A DNA stretch of 47,126 nt, from NCBI RefSeq assembly GCF_002742385.2, contig NZ_MJBI02000011.1, forward strand, positions 1 to 47,126, written 5' to 3'. Numbering within the stretch: the first letter of the stretch is position 1; each line of letters starts with the position of its first letter. The stretch comes from Macrococcoides goetzii. GTDB lineage: Bacteria > Bacillota > Bacilli > Staphylococcales > Staphylococcaceae. The position numbers were made by a program, and so were the translations under genes. Shown piece after piece: positions 10,616 to 19,107 of this stretch. Below the pieces are notes generated by a model. The model had not been told where the DNA came from, did not search any database, and saw only the letters and a program-made list of their open reading frames with translations.

Positions 10616-11161
10616 GTGAAGAAAATATTTACTTTATTACTCACACTACTAGTTGCAGCAGTGCCTCCAGCGCCACAAGCAAGTGCAAGTACTTATACAT
10701 TAAAGAACAAATCACTAAAGTTACCTAATCTTTATAGTTATTCAAATGCCAAAGCTTTAAAAAAAGCACCTATAAATATTACGGTTTAAAACTACGTCAA
10801 AATCATCCCACGATGATTAAAACATGGAGCAATCCTACAAATTCAAGCGTTACGCGTGGATATGGATTAACGAGTGGTTTATATACGTACGGTGGAGACT
10901 GGAATGTCGGTGTATTTACGCAAGCCAATGGTACAAAAGCACCAAAAAGCAAATATATTATTGAAAGTATTATCATCACACAACTAGATAGTAAGTACGA
11001 GTTATCTAAAGTAAGAAAGTATTTCGGTAAACCTTCATCGTCTTACATATCAAATAATTATATTTCTTATGATTACGGTAATCGTTTAAGCATGTCTTTT
11101 AGCAAATCAGGTTCTAAGCGGTATGGTTGATACAGTAAATATGTATTATTACGTACATTAA
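10616..11161 (+). pseudogene. Frameshifted secreted repeat-family protein
   Basis: GTG at 10616 opens a signal peptide (KKIFTLLLTLLVAAVPPAPQASA), then a frame that closes at a TAA after residue 58. Losing one base at an A7-G tract (10759-10766) explains this: the next frame continues as TYKYYGLKLRQNHP, giving the family motif K-K-G-x-Y-x-x-x-G-x-K. A second shift near 11115-11125 would restore the ending MVDTVNMYYYVH and the stop at 11161. A -10 box TATAAT lies at 10579-10584. It is the only plus-strand copy of this family here. Two lesions suggest a true pseudogene; slippage at the A7 tract is a possible alternative for the first. Confidence 0.75.
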
Positions 11162-11164
11162 AAT

Positions 11165-11200
11165 AAAGTCCCAGGCTCAAAATGCTTGGGACTTTATTAT
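11165..11200 (+). terminator. Rho-independent terminator after the secreted pseudogene
   Basis: AAAGTCCCA pairs with TGGGACTTT across a short loop, followed by an AT-rich TATTATTT run. It could act in both directions. Confidence 0.75.
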
Positions 11201-11260
11201 TTAACTCTAATTTACATAATAGCGATAATCAACTAATTTCATAATAGATAAATCTTAGTA

Positions 11261-11295
11261 AAAAAATCCACCTTTACAATAATGTTTAGGGTGGT
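11261..11295 (-). terminator. Rho-independent terminator of the 11317-12367 locus
   Basis: On the minus strand CCACC and GGTGG pair across an AT-rich loop and are followed by ATTTTTTT. It lies just after the stop at 11317. Confidence 0.7.
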
Positions 11296-11316
11296 CCATG
11301 TCTAAATAATTAATTA

Positions 11317-12367
11317 TTATCTATACTCTACTTCTGTCACATGCCATGCACCTTTATAATACTGACCTATTACAATTAAATGACCGTAAGTGTTTGTTCT
11401 TGTTTTCACTTTAATTTCTTTATTGCCAACATACGTAGTATCCATTTTACCATTCACAGTTCGATCCGCTTTACCTACTAAGCTTTCAATCTTATTAAAA
11501 GTTAGACCACGTTTATCATAATCAAATATCATTTGATTAAGCACTGATGACGAAGCACAATCTTTAGATTGATATCTTAAATGCACTGATCCAAACGCAT
11601 ATTCCTGAAATACATCTGTTCCTTTTGGAGTAATAACTGTTCGATCTTCAAGTGCCTGTCCTATTGCTTTCGTTGCAGCAGCCGGTGTCATATTCAACTT
11701 TGCACCTTTTAACGCAAACGTTCCTTTAGCCATATTCTTAATATCCGAATTCGTAATTGTATACTCGCCATTATGGGCTATTTTCGTCTTTTTATTATTC
11801 TTTGCCATAGTATTTTCATCAATTACAGGTTCATTTTTTGTCATTAGATCCATAGAATTGAGTAACCATGATTTACCTGATTTCTTATACTTTAAGTAGT
11901 AGTTATTGTAATTCGCATCTTTATCATTTACACCAGTTGTAATATCTTCAGGTTTACCATACTTAGATTGTAATTGTTTTATATCAAATCTATTTTCTTT
12001 CGGAAAGTTATATGTAATGCCAATCACTTTTACTGTATTTGTCTTCGCGTAGCGGTTGTTAGAGAATAAAGAAAGTGTCAATTGATTGTATTTCAAAGTA
12101 ACAATCTTCACAAATTGGTTCTGCTGTATCATTTCCATCTTTGGTTTGCCTAATACCTGGATAACTCATATCTAATTTAATCCCACCAAAGCTGTATTGA
12201 CCTGACTTTATTGCATTAATCGTCTTACGCTCTAACATATTTGGTGATTTAACTTGTACTTTGCTTGCTGTGTAACATGGCTTAACTTCTCCCTGTGCAT
12301 CTGCGATATTGACCTGACCTACAAGACCCGCTAACAATAGTGCTGATAATAATGCTTTCTTCATCAC
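11317..12367 (-). pseudogene. Frameshifted secreted protein with repeat modules
   Basis: The 5' frame (start ATG 12364 or GTG 12367) has a signal peptide (LLSALLLAGLVGQVNIADA) and the first module, AIKSGQYSFGGIKLDMSY. It then loses frame near 12155-12168. The continuing frame gives VLGKPKMEMIQQ and runs to the stop at 11317, carrying a second module (MAKGTFALKGAKLNMTP) and the half-module LVGKADRTV. Joined, it is about 345 residues and similar in layout to the intact protein at 26152-27198. The role is unknown; the protein would be exported. A single lesion is needed, so a recent inactivation or a sequencing error is possible. Confidence 0.75.
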
Positions 12368-12428
12368 AATAACCTTCTTGTATTTATTTACAATTATAGC
12401 ATTATATTTATAAATAAATACAAATTTC

Positions 12429-12917
12429 TTATATATCTGCCCACTTCTTCTGTAGCTTTCTATTTAAGTATGTCATCGCAAAAAGATTCTTTTCTTTATC
12501 AAACCATAACCACGCATGTCCATATCGATATGTGTACGTATCAAATTCTCCTTCATCATCCCAATCGAAAGAATTTTTCTTTTTCTTATTAGGTTTTCCC
12601 CATGCTTTTCTAATATCTTTCGCTTTTATATCATAAAATTGGTCTAAATGATTATAATCAATCGTGATTAACTTTAATTTATTCTTCTTCCATTTAGGTT
12701 TTCCAGCAAAGCTAAAACTTATCACTTCGGGGTATGCTTTCGCGTCATATATTTTACTACCAGGGTAATCAGAGCTTGGCTTATCATTCAGTGCATCACC
12801 TAATCTGTCCTTGATCTGTTTATACGACATCGTAAGCTTCGCACCATTATAATGAAATTTCCCTTTCTTTAATCGTTTAATTATCTTTTTGTCTAAAATA
12901 TCCGGCATCGTTATCAC
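12429..12917 (-). CDS. Repeat-family protein without a signal peptide
   Basis: A protein of about 162 residues with one copy of the family module, RLKKGKFHYNGAKLTMSYKQ, followed by a second half containing KAWGKPNKKKK. Unlike its relatives it lacks an N-terminal signal peptide, so it is either cytoplasmic or a derivative that lost its leader. The reading frame extends upstream to a TTG at 12959, but AGAGGTG at 12930-12924 lies six bases before GTG 12917, which I take as the start; ATG 12908 is another option. It follows the DUF6933-like gene by 28 bp, so they are probably co-transcribed. Strongly basic and rich in Lys. Function unknown. Confidence 0.65.
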   Translation of the reverse strand: MITMPDILDKKIIKRLKKGKFHYNGAKLTMSYKQIKDRLGDALNDKPSSDYPGSKIYDAKAYPEVISFSFAGKPKWKKNKLKLITIDYNHLDQFYDIKAKDIRKAWGKPNKKKKNSFDWDDEGEFDTYTYRYGHAWLWFDKEKNLFAMTYLNRKLQKKWADI

Positions 12918-12945
12918 GGGAAACACCTCTTTATATTTATTTTTT

Positions 12946-13455
12946 CTATAAATCTTCAAACACTTCTATCGTCTTATCAATCGGTTTTACATAATTTGTT
13001 GTACTAAATATCATATTATTACAAAAGTCCATAAGTTCCGCCCATAATAAGTTGTGGTATTCAAATGTTTCAGCCATCATTATATTCTGAGTGACAATAC
13101 TCGTTATATTTCTCTTATGACCTTTACCTATAAGTATTTCATTCGCATTATCCATATATCGTTCTATTTTGTCTGGCGCTATGCCACTACTCATAAGTAT
13201 TTTAAAGATTCTATCACGAATTACATGTTCCAGATATTTCTTGCTTTCAGCATTCACATCCTGAATTACAATTGTAAGTAATGTTAAATCATTTACAATA
13301 ATCAATATCTTCTTACGATTCACCGTATAATAATTTGCGTGCCATGAATAAATTGGGTTCTCATTGCAGTATACTTTTGCTTCTTCAATATCTTTAACTT
13401 TTGGTATTGCACTAAATAACGGCATCGACTTTACTGTTGGATTGATTATCATCAT
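12946..13455 (-). CDS. DUF6933-like protein
   Basis: A 169-residue soluble protein. IYSWHANYYTVNRKKILIIV followed by NDLTLLTIVI resembles the start of DUF6933 proteins, in which a W-H-A-N segment precedes a beta hairpin with N-R-x-K. The second half is helical and ends in VKPIDKTIEVFEDL. No catalytic motif is evident and the family's function is not known to me. ATG 13455 follows GGAGG by five bases; ATG 13452 is also possible. It is the first gene of a short minus-strand unit with the leaderless repeat-family gene. Confidence 0.65.
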   Translation of the reverse strand: MMIINPTVKSMPLFSAIPKVKDIEEAKVYCNENPIYSWHANYYTVNRKKILIIVNDLTLLTIVIQDVNAESKKYLEHVIRDRIFKILMSSGIAPDKIERYMDNANEILIGKGHKRNITSIVTQNIMMAETFEYHNLLWAELMDFCNNMIFSTTNYVKPIDKTIEVFEDL

Positions 13456-13504
13456 TTATTCCTCCATTCACTTATCATTATTATATGCTATAGAATAGAG
13501 AATA

Positions 13505-13545
13505 AAAAATGTCACAGACCTTCTTTATAAGTTCTGTGACTTTTC
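13505..13545 (-). terminator. Terminator after mmuM, probably bidirectional
   Basis: GTCACAGA and TCTGTGAC pair around an AT-rich loop (13511-13540), with a run of six T on the minus-strand side and a T-rich tail on the plus side. It separates mmuM from the DUF6933-like unit. Confidence 0.8.
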
Positions 13546-13551
13546 TTTATA

Positions 13552-14442
13552 TTAAGTTCTTAAAGTTCTTACTAACTCTGAGATCTCCTCAGGCCCAACT
13601 TGACAACATCCACCAATAATCTTTACTCCTTTTGCTTGCCACTTTACAGCCGCTTCAACTAATGATTCATCTTGCTGATCAATCCATATCTTCTTCACAG
13701 CATCGTATTTACGTCCACTATTCGGATAGAGTATCAATGGTTTATCACTCAGCGTAATTAACTTATCAACTGCGCCATCGATGACTTTCACGCTTGTACA
13801 GTTCACACCGAATGCGAGTATGTTATCGATTTCATTTATTTCACGAATCACTGCTTCAAGCGATGTGCCATCTGAGAGGTGATCACTGTCTTTTAATGTT
13901 ATTGAAATCCACGCTTCAATGTCTGGATAATAACGCAGCAGCTTCTTCACTGCTTTAATTTCTTCTATATTAGGTATCGTCTCAAATGCAAATACATTCA
14001 CTCCAGCTTCAATCAATATATCAAGTCGTTCTTTATGATACTGAATATAATCTTCTTCAGTTTCTTTATAATCCCCAGTGTATTCCGATCCATTACCTAG
14101 CATTGCTCCATATGGCCCTAAAGATCCTGCAACGATTGCTTTATCACCTGCTGCGCGCGTTGCAAGTTCGACAGCTTTCTCTAAATACGTTCGTGCCTCG
14201 TCCTTAGTAATTCCGTTATTTAAAAATGATTGTACAGATGCCTGGTACGTATTGGTTAGTATAATCTCAGCCCCACTGTCAACAAATGCTTTATGCACTT
14301 TATAAACCGCTTCTGGATTGGACTGTAATAAATTTGATGACCATAGTTCATGCTTCACGTCATATCCGAATTGTTCTACGGTCGTTCCAAATCCTCCGTC
14401 TAATATGACGATATCTTGTTGTAACTTATCTCGCAGTTGCAT
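13552..14442 (-). CDS. mmuM: Homocysteine S-methyltransferase
   Basis: A 296-residue enzyme that transfers a methyl group from S-methylmethionine (or SAM) to homocysteine to give methionine. DGGFGTTVE near the N-terminus is the typical family opening; NCTS near residue 214 and GGCC near 276-279 supply the three zinc-binding Cys that activate homocysteine. Length is normal for MmuM. It overlaps the end of mmuP by 17 bp, so the two are translated from one message, and that message is controlled by the SAM riboswitch upstream. No defects are seen. Confidence 0.93.
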   Translation of the reverse strand: MQLRDKLQQDIVILDGGFGTTVEQFGYDVKHELWSSNLLQSNPEAVYKVHKAFVDSGAEIILTNTYQASVQSFLNNGITKDEARTYLEKAVELATRAAGDKAIVAGSLGPYGAMLGNGSEYTGDYKETEEDYIQYHKERLDILIEAGVNVFAFETIPNIEEIKAVKKLLRYYPDIEAWISITLKDSDHLSDGTSLEAVIREINEIDNILAFGVNCTSVKVIDGAVDKLITLSDKPLILYPNSGRKYDAVKKIWIDQQDESLVEAAVKWQAKGVKIIGGCCQVGPEEISELVRTLRT

Positions 14443-15766
14443 GAATATGTGCTCCTTTCTTCTTTAGGAAATAATGAATCAACCCAATGATAATACAGAA
14501 TGGTAAACCGATAAGCGTCGCAAGTCTTTGATTCGGATCAAACAGTACGCCAATTGTAGACGCAAGACATAAAATAAAGCCTAATACCGGTAGTATATAC
14601 GCTGAAGCTTCTGTAACACCCTTTCTTCTTAATTGATTAAATCTCGCCACACAAATACTCATCCATACAACGACTACTGCAAATCCAGCAACAGATACCA
14701 GTACTAAATAGACAGTGGTCGGTGCGATGACACTTGATAATAGACTCAACAACGCACCTACTAAACTAATGATTGTCGCATTGAACGGCATACCATTTTT
14801 GTTCAACTTTCTTGCAATCGGTAATATATTATCCTGCTCTGACAAACTCCATAACATTCTGCTTGATGCATAAAGTCCTGAATTTGCTGCTGACAATAAT
14901 GCTGTTAATATGACAAAGTTCATAATATCTCCTGCATAAGGGATACCAACACTATCTAATATCGAAACAAATGGACTTTCAAGTAAACTTGCTTTATCTG
15001 TCGGTAAGAGTAAGACCATTACTACAATCGTTCCGATAAATAATAATGCGAGTCTCCATACGGTAGAACGTATAGTCTTAGGTATTACTTTCTCTGGATT
15101 CTTAGTTTCTCCCGCTGCTATTGCAATCAGTTCTGTTCCACTGAAAGCATAGTTTACGGCAAGCATCGTAATAAAGATTCCAAATAATCCATTCGGAACA
15201 TCAAGTAATTTTTCACTTGATGTAACAGGCTTTAAATCTGACGGTAAGACGTTGAGTAATATTAATATTCCAATAATAATAAAGGCAATAATCGCTAGCA
15301 CCTTAATGAGTGATAACCAGAACTCTGTCTCACCATAGGTTTTACTTGTCGTAAAGTTAATCCCCACGATCACAACAATAAATATTAAACTGAACAACCA
15401 TACTGGAAATTCAGGAAACCACTTCTGAAACAAGATTCCACCAGCAGTAATCTCTGAGCCTAATGCTATCGTCCAGCAAAGCCAGTAGCTCCATGCAACG
15501 ACATGTCCGATCGACTGATTAATATAAATATTTGCATACGTATGAAACCCTCCAACATCAGGATGTTCCACCGCTAAAGCACCCATACATTTCATCACGA
15601 TATATACGAGCAACGCACCAATCACATAACTCACAACTGTACCGATGGGACCCGCCTGCTGTAATGTATAACCTGTACTTAAGAACAACCCTGTTCCAAT
15701 CACACCACCGAAACTCAGCATCATGACGTGACGCTCTTCCATTCCTCTTCTGAATCCATTTGACAT
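14426..15766 (-). CDS. mmuP: S-methylmethionine permease of the APC superfamily
   Basis: About 446 residues with twelve predicted membrane helices. The early MLSFGGVIGTGLFLSTGY segment is the conserved first helix of amino-acid permeases, and GTELIAIAAGE is the conserved loop of the family. Pairing with mmuM and a SAM riboswitch indicates S-methylmethionine as substrate rather than another amino acid; this is inferred from context. The open frame extends upstream through the riboswitch, but GGAGGG at good spacing marks ATG 15766 (MSNGFRR) as the real start. Confidence 0.9.
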   Translation of the reverse strand: MSNGFRRGMEERHVMMLSFGGVIGTGLFLSTGYTLQQAGPIGTVVSYVIGALLVYIVMKCMGALAVEHPDVGGFHTYANIYINQSIGHVVAWSYWLCWTIALGSEITAGGILFQKWFPEFPVWLFSLIFIVVIVGINFTTSKTYGETEFWLSLIKVLAIIAFIIIGILILLNVLPSDLKPVTSSEKLLDVPNGLFGIFITMLAVNYAFSGTELIAIAAGETKNPEKVIPKTIRSTVWRLALLFIGTIVVMVLLLPTDKASLLESPFVSILDSVGIPYAGDIMNFVILTALLSAANSGLYASSRMLWSLSEQDNILPIARKLNKNGMPFNATIISLVGALLSLLSSVIAPTTVYLVLVSVAGFAVVVVWMSICVARFNQLRRKGVTEASAYILPVLGFILCLASTIGVLFDPNQRLATLIGLPFCIIIGLIHYFLKKKGAHIHATAR

Positions 15767-15780
15767 ATAAATCCCTCCAT

Positions 15781-15920
15781 AAAAAATACCCCTCTGAAAA
15801 AGAGGGGTATAAAGTCTACACTCATATTTCAGGAATCTCCTGTTGGATTTAGCACCGTACTTCAAAAGCCGGTTGCTGAGACTTCACAGGGCCAATTCCC
15901 TCCATCTCTCTGTATAAGTT
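15781..15920 (-). promoter_or_regulatory. SAM-I riboswitch (S-box) with terminator, upstream of mmuP
   Basis: The minus-strand leader holds the S-box core: CTTATACAGAGAG opening P1/P2, GGAGGGA, then GAAGTCTCAGCAACC, the GGTGCTAAATCC element and GATTCCTGAAATATGAG closing P1. It ends in a strong hairpin, ACCCCTC-TTTTTCA-GAGGGGT, followed by six T (15810-15781). When SAM binds, the terminator should form and switch off mmuP-mmuM; low SAM should permit expression. The arrangement is standard for methionine genes in Firmicutes. Confidence 0.95.
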
Positions 15921-15935
15921 ATTTAATTGTTAGTA

Positions 15936-15964
15936 AGCATACCACGGTAGTTTATAGTGGTCAA
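15936..15964 (-). promoter_or_regulatory. Sigma-A promoter of the mmuPM transcript
   Basis: On the minus strand TTGACC (15964-15959), a 17-base spacer and TATGCT (15941-15936) place the start a few bases before the riboswitch. Confidence 0.7.
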
Positions 15965-16012
15965 TAGAATTTTGAAAGTTCTAATAATAAATGATTGAGA
16001 AGAATTTTTGAA

Positions 16013-16591
16013 TTATTCCCCAAACAACATTTCATCTATATCTTTTCCAAATTGTCCACTTACATGAGCACTTAATGAAATGCCAATCAGTTGATTCTTT
16101 TTATTAAAGAGCCCTTCGAAGTAATGGTTTTTAAATTTATAGTATACACTCGTTTCATTCTCAATCACTTGTGTCTCTGAATTGTTTTTACCGTAAATTT
16201 TAATGAACTCTTTCTTCGTAATTTTTCCTTTTTTAACTGGCATCGTGATTGCATATGTTTTTAGATTATCATTTAAGAAATATACTGTATCATATTTGCG
16301 TACAATATATTTTGATTTTAATTTATTATTCTCAAGGGCATATTTAATCATCGCTGATGAAGACTTTTCAAGAGATAGTCCAGAAACTTTATTTGTTACA
16401 GTTCTTCCATTAACAGTGACCTTTCCTTTTTTAACTGCATTGACAAATGATTTAGATTTAACGAACTGATAGTTATTACCACTATATCCTTTATATTTAT
16501 AATAGTATCCTGCTGCATTTACAGGTGTTGAGAAACCAATTACTGATAAGATAACAATCAATGATATTAGAAGTATTTTTAAACGTTTCAT
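16013..16591 (-). CDS. Small secreted protein with one repeat-family-like motif
   Basis: About 192 residues with a clear signal peptide ending in PVNAA, then a Tyr- and Lys-rich mature part. AVKKGKVTVNGRTV resembles the K-x-G-x-Y-x-x-x-G motif of the other secreted proteins in this window, and KKEFIKIYGKNN may match the second half-motif. The similarity is weaker than among the others. ATG 16591 is chosen because AGGAG lies seven bases upstream; an earlier ATG has no ribosome site. It stands alone between the riboswitch operon and the glycosylase gene. Function unknown. Confidence 0.7.
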   Translation of the reverse strand: MKRLKILLISLIVILSVIGFSTPVNAAGYYYKYKGYSGNNYQFVKSKSFVNAVKKGKVTVNGRTVTNKVSGLSLEKSSSAMIKYALENNKLKSKYIVRKYDTVYFLNDNLKTYAITMPVKKGKITKKEFIKIYGKNNSETQVIENETSVYYKFKNHYFEGLFNKKNQLIGISLSAHVSGQFGKDIDEMLFGE

Positions 16592-16668
16592 GATATTCTC
16601 CTTATTTTGTATATTTTGTTTTATTATATACAAAATAGTGGAATTAAAGAAGACAATTTTTATTTTTA

Positions 16669-17313
16669 TTAATCACGTCCAACAAAATACGCATCCAAAA
16701 ACGTCTCACCTTTCACGCCTTTAGGTGATAAATACAGTTTCCCGAATTCATCAAGCAGTCCATGAAATTCCTGCGCATGTTCTGGTGTAAAGTCTGCTGG
16801 TAACTCAACTGCTTCCTGCAATCCTTTATAACTGTCACTTCCAGCGTGACCTAATAATTTAAACAAACGACGCGTATATGTATCCGGAATAAACACAACC
16901 TTTTCAAACACATAGACGAGCAATACATCAGCGGTCTCTGGTCCAATCCCTGGTAAAGCTAATAACTCATTACGTAATCTTTCTACATACATTGCATCAA
17001 TCGCTTTAAAATCATAATCGTGCTCTTTCAGCCAATGAAAGATGCTATGTACTGCCTTTGATTTATTCTTATAGAAGCCGCTCGGTTGAATACAAGTTTG
17101 TAACGTTTCCATATCTAACGCCAATATTTTATCCGGATCAAACTGCGTCTTCTCTCGTAAATTATTTAAAGAATGCTCTACATTGCGCCAGTTTGTATTC
17201 TGCACCAGAATCGCTCCAATAATAATCTCAAATGGATTCTCAGCCGGCCACCAACCTTGTGGTCCTAAATTGTCATACAATTTATCATATAACTCCTGAA
17301 TCGTTAGTTTCAT
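16669..17313 (-). CDS. HhH-GPD DNA glycosylase, endonuclease III-like without Fe-S cluster
   Basis: About 214 residues. QGWWPAENPFEIIIGAILVQNT and LPGIGPETADVLLVY followed by FIPDTYTRRL give the helix-hairpin-helix and the conserved catalytic Asp of the HhH-GPD superfamily. The Lys that endonuclease III uses for lyase activity is Glu here (GPETAD), and the C-terminal four-Cys iron-sulphur loop is absent. Both point to a monofunctional glycosylase, most like 3-methyladenine glycosylase III; the exact substrate is inference. It acts in base excision repair. ATG 17313 has GGAG eight bases upstream, better than ATG 17340. Confidence 0.8.
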   Translation of the reverse strand: MKLTIQELYDKLYDNLGPQGWWPAENPFEIIIGAILVQNTNWRNVEHSLNNLREKTQFDPDKILALDMETLQTCIQPSGFYKNKSKAVHSIFHWLKEHDYDFKAIDAMYVERLRNELLALPGIGPETADVLLVYVFEKVVFIPDTYTRRLFKLLGHAGSDSYKGLQEAVELPADFTPEHAQEFHGLLDEFGKLYLSPKGVKGETFLDAYFVGRD

Positions 17314-17382
17314 TCCGCTCACTCCAATTGTTGATAACATTTAAATACCCATCTTTCTTTATAGTCCATACATTTTCTCAAA

Positions 17383-17408
17383 AAAAGAACTCTCTTTTCA
17401 GAGAGATC
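17383..17408 (-). terminator. Terminator of the nos operon
   Basis: On the minus strand CTCTCT pairs with AGAGAG around GAAA and is followed by seven T, just after the stop codon at 17415. Confidence 0.8.
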
Positions 17409-17414
17409 TTTTAC

Positions 17415-18107
17415 TTATTTATAATTTGTTGATATCGTTAAGTCATTTACAGCATCTTTGTACAGATCATCGAAATACTGTCGCACTTCAAAATCAAGTT
17501 CCTGTCCTTTTAACTTAGGATTATCTGCCTTCTTAATCTTTTTAATTTCTTCTATTACTCTGTCTCGCATCATCTGGTCATGTACATATTTCTCAAGTGA
17601 TTGATAAAGTTGTTCTTCTTCGAATAACTTTTCCGCTTCTTTATAATACTCAGACGACTGATGTTTTTTCTTAAATGATGCTACTTCTTTTTTTAGGTCA
17701 CTTTTATCAATTTTATATCCTTTTTCTTTTCCTAACAATGCAATCGCTTCAAGTTCAACTTGATTCTGCAACTGTAGATTCTCAGAGTCCTGATCTTTAA
17801 TTTTCTGTTTATAAAATGATGCATCTCCAGATGTATCCTCTTTAGCAGCGACATCAATTTGTGCTTTCTGTATATTTCTCAAGAATTCAATATCTTGTTT
17901 CTTAAAAGTTCGTTCATTTATTTTTAATACTTCATCCTTATTCAACTTTACTTCTTGCTGTTTATCATCCCCACTTTCTTCAGTAGTTACTTGTTGTTCT
18001 TCATTTTGTCTTTCTTCTTTCACATCACCTTTTACAAAATACCATACCACCAGAATGGTTGCTAAAAAGCTGATGAGCATTATTAATATATTATTGATTC
18101 TTTTCAT
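17415..18107 (-). CDS. Membrane-anchored SurA-N-like protein, last gene of the nos operon
   Basis: A 230-residue protein with one N-terminal membrane helix (residues 6-25), a charged Glu/Gln-rich linker, and a helical domain resembling the N-terminal chaperone domain of SurA/PrsA (KINERTFKKQDIEFL, then NQVELEAIALLGKEKGYKI). No parvulin PPIase domain follows, so it would be a chaperone-like extracytoplasmic protein, not an isomerase. Its ATG overlaps the stop of the lipoprotein gene by one base, so it is coupled to the nos operon. It may help fold or load copper proteins outside the membrane; this is inference. Confidence 0.7.
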   Translation of the reverse strand: MKRINNILIMLISFLATILVVWYFVKGDVKEERQNEEQQVTTEESGDDKQQEVKLNKDEVLKINERTFKKQDIEFLRNIQKAQIDVAAKEDTSGDASFYKQKIKDQDSENLQLQNQVELEAIALLGKEKGYKIDKSDLKKEVASFKKKHQSSEYYKEAEKLFEEEQLYQSLEKYVHDQMMRDRVIEEIKKIKKADNPKLKGQELDFEVRQYFDDLYKDAVNDLTISTNYK

Positions 18108-18436
18108 TATTTTATATCCAGTTCAATGGTTTTATCTATGTTGTTACCTTTAATTTTAGCTGTCCATTTACCAGCCATCGGTAACTTAATTTCGTTTTCA
18201 TAGATACCATCTTGTTGGTGGTTTAAGTTTGCTTCTATCGTTCCGTGATCCATACCTTTCATTTGGAATGTCGCTGTTCCTTTGAAATCGTCTACTGCTT
18301 TACCACCTTCAGTGATTTTTACTGAGAATCTCGACATTTCATTTGCTTTCGGCTGTTCTTCTACTTTAATTTCTTTCTTTCCATTACATGCTACTAATAA
18401 CATCGATACGACCATCAATAATAGAACTTTTTTCAT
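18107..18436 (-). CDS. YtkA-like lipoprotein of the nos operon
   Basis: A 109-residue lipoprotein: lipobox LLVAC with Cys 17, then a single beta domain. FQMKGMDHGTIEANL and LPMAGKWTAKI match YtkA/FixH-like domains, which carry Met and His residues suited to copper. The start overlaps the end of nosF by four bases. No NosL gene is present in the cluster, so this protein could be the copper donor or chaperone in its place; that role is inference from context. Anchored on the outer face of the membrane. Confidence 0.75.
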   Translation of the reverse strand: MKKVLLLMVVSMLLVACNGKKEIKVEEQPKANEMSRFSVKITEGGKAVDDFKGTATFQMKGMDHGTIEANLNHQQDGIYENEIKLPMAGKWTAKIKGNNIDKTIELDIK

Positions 18437-19107
18437 CTTGACACCTCCAAGTATTGTTGTTCGAATGTTAACATATCCATTTTATTAATTTGCTTGTTAT
18501 CTAGTAATAAAACATGTGAACATACTTCTTTCACTTCTTCATAATGATGTGAACTCATTAATATCGTCTTATCTTTCATTAAATTAATGAGATCTAGTAT
18601 TTCTTTACGTCCTATAGGGTCTAGTCCTGATGTTGGCTCATCCAGGATTATAATTTCAGTATCATACATTAATGTAATTGCAATTCCTAGTCGTTGTAAC
18701 ATTCCTTTAGAAAACTGATTAATTCTTGTATTTTTATCATCTAATAGTCCCACTTTATTTAATACTTCTTCAGCGTCCTGATATTCAAATTTCTTTTTAA
18801 TAAGTCCATTAAAGAACTTCAAATTTTCAAGTGGTGTCATAGATTGATAAAGTTTAAACTTTTCAGGCAGATAACTTACTGATGCTTTCCATTTTTCATT
18901 TTTATTACTTTCTCCATTAAATGTTACTGTACCTTTTTGTATCTTTTCCATATTTAACATTAATTTTAATAAGGTAGATTTACCTGCTCCATTACGTCCG
19001 ATTAATCCTATTTTTTCATGTTTATCAATATGAAAATTTATATCCTCAAGTACTTCTTTATCTCCATAACGATGCGATAATCCTTGTACATCAATCATTT
19101 GCTTCAC
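18433..19107 (-). CDS. nosF: ABC transporter ATPase NosF
   Basis: A 224-residue ATPase with Walker A GRNGAGKS near residues 37-44, signature FSKGMLQRLG, Walker B IIILDEPTSGLD and a switch His in SSHHYEE. With NosY it forms the NosFY transporter that works with NosD to mature the CuZ site of nitrous oxide reductase. Overlaps nosY by 17 bp and the lipoprotein gene by four. Short for an ABC ATPase but normal for NosF. Confidence 0.88.
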   Translation of the reverse strand: MKQMIDVQGLSHRYGDKEVLEDINFHIDKHEKIGLIGRNGAGKSTLLKLMLNMEKIQKGTVTFNGESNKNEKWKASVSYLPEKFKLYQSMTPLENLKFFNGLIKKKFEYQDAEEVLNKVGLLDDKNTRINQFSKGMLQRLGIAITLMYDTEIIILDEPTSGLDPIGRKEILDLINLMKDKTILMSSHHYEEVKEVCSHVLLLDNKQINKMDMLTFEQQYLEVSR

